Origin: Erysipelotrichaceae bacterium | GTDB taxonomy: Bacteria > Bacillota_I > Bacilli_A > Erysipelotrichales > Coprobacillaceae | Length of the DNA: 64,000 nucleotides | Assembly: GCA_018365815.1 (NCBI GenBank) | Contig: JAGZJH010000004.1 | Coordinates: 19,836-83,835, forward strand | Direction: 5' to 3' | Position numbers and translations under genes: made by a program | In this document: positions 63,526 through 64,000 of the stretch, piece after piece | How the letters are laid out: each line of letters begins with the position of its first letter | How positions within the stretch are numbered: the first letter of the stretch is position 1 | The notes under the pieces: generated by a model | Told to the model about the DNA's origin: nothing | What the model saw: the letters and a program-made list of their open reading frames with translations, nothing else | Databases searched by the model: none

Positions 63526-63607
63526 GCCTGGCAACTTGCTATTTTCGCACTTGCGCACTATCTTCGCCGTTAAGATGCTTAACTTCTGTGTTCCTTCATC
63601 ACCAGAC
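63526..63607 (-). rRNA. rrf: 5S ribosomal RNA gene with an internal deletion (about 82 nt)
   Basis: The 5' strand GTCTGGTGA and 3' end TTGCCAGGC pair as helix I, and the conserved GAACACAGAAGTTAAGC block is intact. The 3' helices IV-V (GTGCGCAAGTGC) are present. Between GGTGATG and GAACAC, about 30 bases that normally form the 5' strand of helices II and III are missing; the sequence AUCUUAACGG on the 3' side has lost its partner. The total is about 82 nt against 110-117 nt for normal 5S. It may be a defective copy or an assembly fault. Confidence 0.8.
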
Positions 63608-63651
63608 TTCCTCTGAGCTCTCACTCAAAACTGGATAATAACTTCTTTTCT

Positions 63652-64000
<349 letters not shown>

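Overview
The window looks like a chromosome segment from a low-GC, endospore-forming Firmicute. Gene content and the MurT/GatD pair fit an AT-rich gut lineage such as Erysipelotrichia (Erysipelatoclostridium or Coprobacillus-like), but the genus is an inference. Spore formation is supported directly by spoIIGA, sigE, sigG, gerE, gerM, a SpoVD-type PBP and an sspI-like gene. Almost everything is coded on the minus strand, co-directional with an rRNA operon whose 3' end lies at the right edge.

Layout by region. (1) 1-5.8 kb: the N-terminal part of a GH29 fucosidase cut by the window edge, gerM, then about 4 kb made almost only of broken genes (alpha/beta-hydrolase, VOC, two GNATs, DinB-like, small membrane proteins and an unknown remnant). 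(2) 5.8-16.1 kb: murI, a VanY-like protein lacking its zinc ligands, gerE, uvrC, mutS2, cvpA, a divergent RNase HIII-like gene with a degenerate active site, comEB, rluD and lspA. (3) 16.2-26.8 kb: ileS with a T-box, divIVA, ylmH, sepF, ylmC, sigG, sigE, spoIIGA, proC, ftsZ and ftsA. (4) 27.2-39.4 kb: the dcw cluster running mraZ-rsmH-ftsL-pbpB-spoVD-mraY-murD-ftsW/spoVE-murG-murB-divIB. murE is absent and the cluster is cut by several intrinsic terminators. A three-repeat MraZ operator precedes mraZ. (5) 39.5-51.4 kb: an M19 dipeptidase, rpmF-yceD, a small membrane protein, an oppABCDF peptide importer, tmcAL, and the murT-gatD pair. (6) 51.6-63.2 kb: an uncharacterised esterase/ATP-grasp pair, pheST with a T-box, a hypoxanthine-DNA glycosylase-like gene, a TrmH-type methyltransferase, a YgjP-type metalloprotease, sspI, two unknown membrane-associated genes, an HtrA protease and an M42 aminopeptidase. 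(7) 63.5-64 kb: a 5S rRNA gene lacking about 30 nt internally and the 3' end of 23S rRNA.

The genes serve cell-wall synthesis and division (lipid II synthesis, divisome, racemase, MurT/GatD amidation), sporulation (SpoIIGA processing pro-sigma-E, sigma-G, GerE, SpoVD) and translation (two T-box-controlled tRNA synthetases, tRNA/rRNA modification). Gene order resembles several Bacillus subtilis neighbourhoods (pheS-mutS2-uvrC-gerE-racE-gerM; mraZ to rluD; ylbM-ylbN-rpmF) brought together. No CRISPR array, prophage, insertion sequence or obvious defence island was seen. The best leads are the two apparently inactivated enzymes kept in conserved positions (RNase HIII-like and VanY-like), the shortened 5S rRNA, the terminator-isolated spoVD gene and the esterase/ATP-grasp pair. 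All functional statements come from reading motifs by eye; no database search was run.
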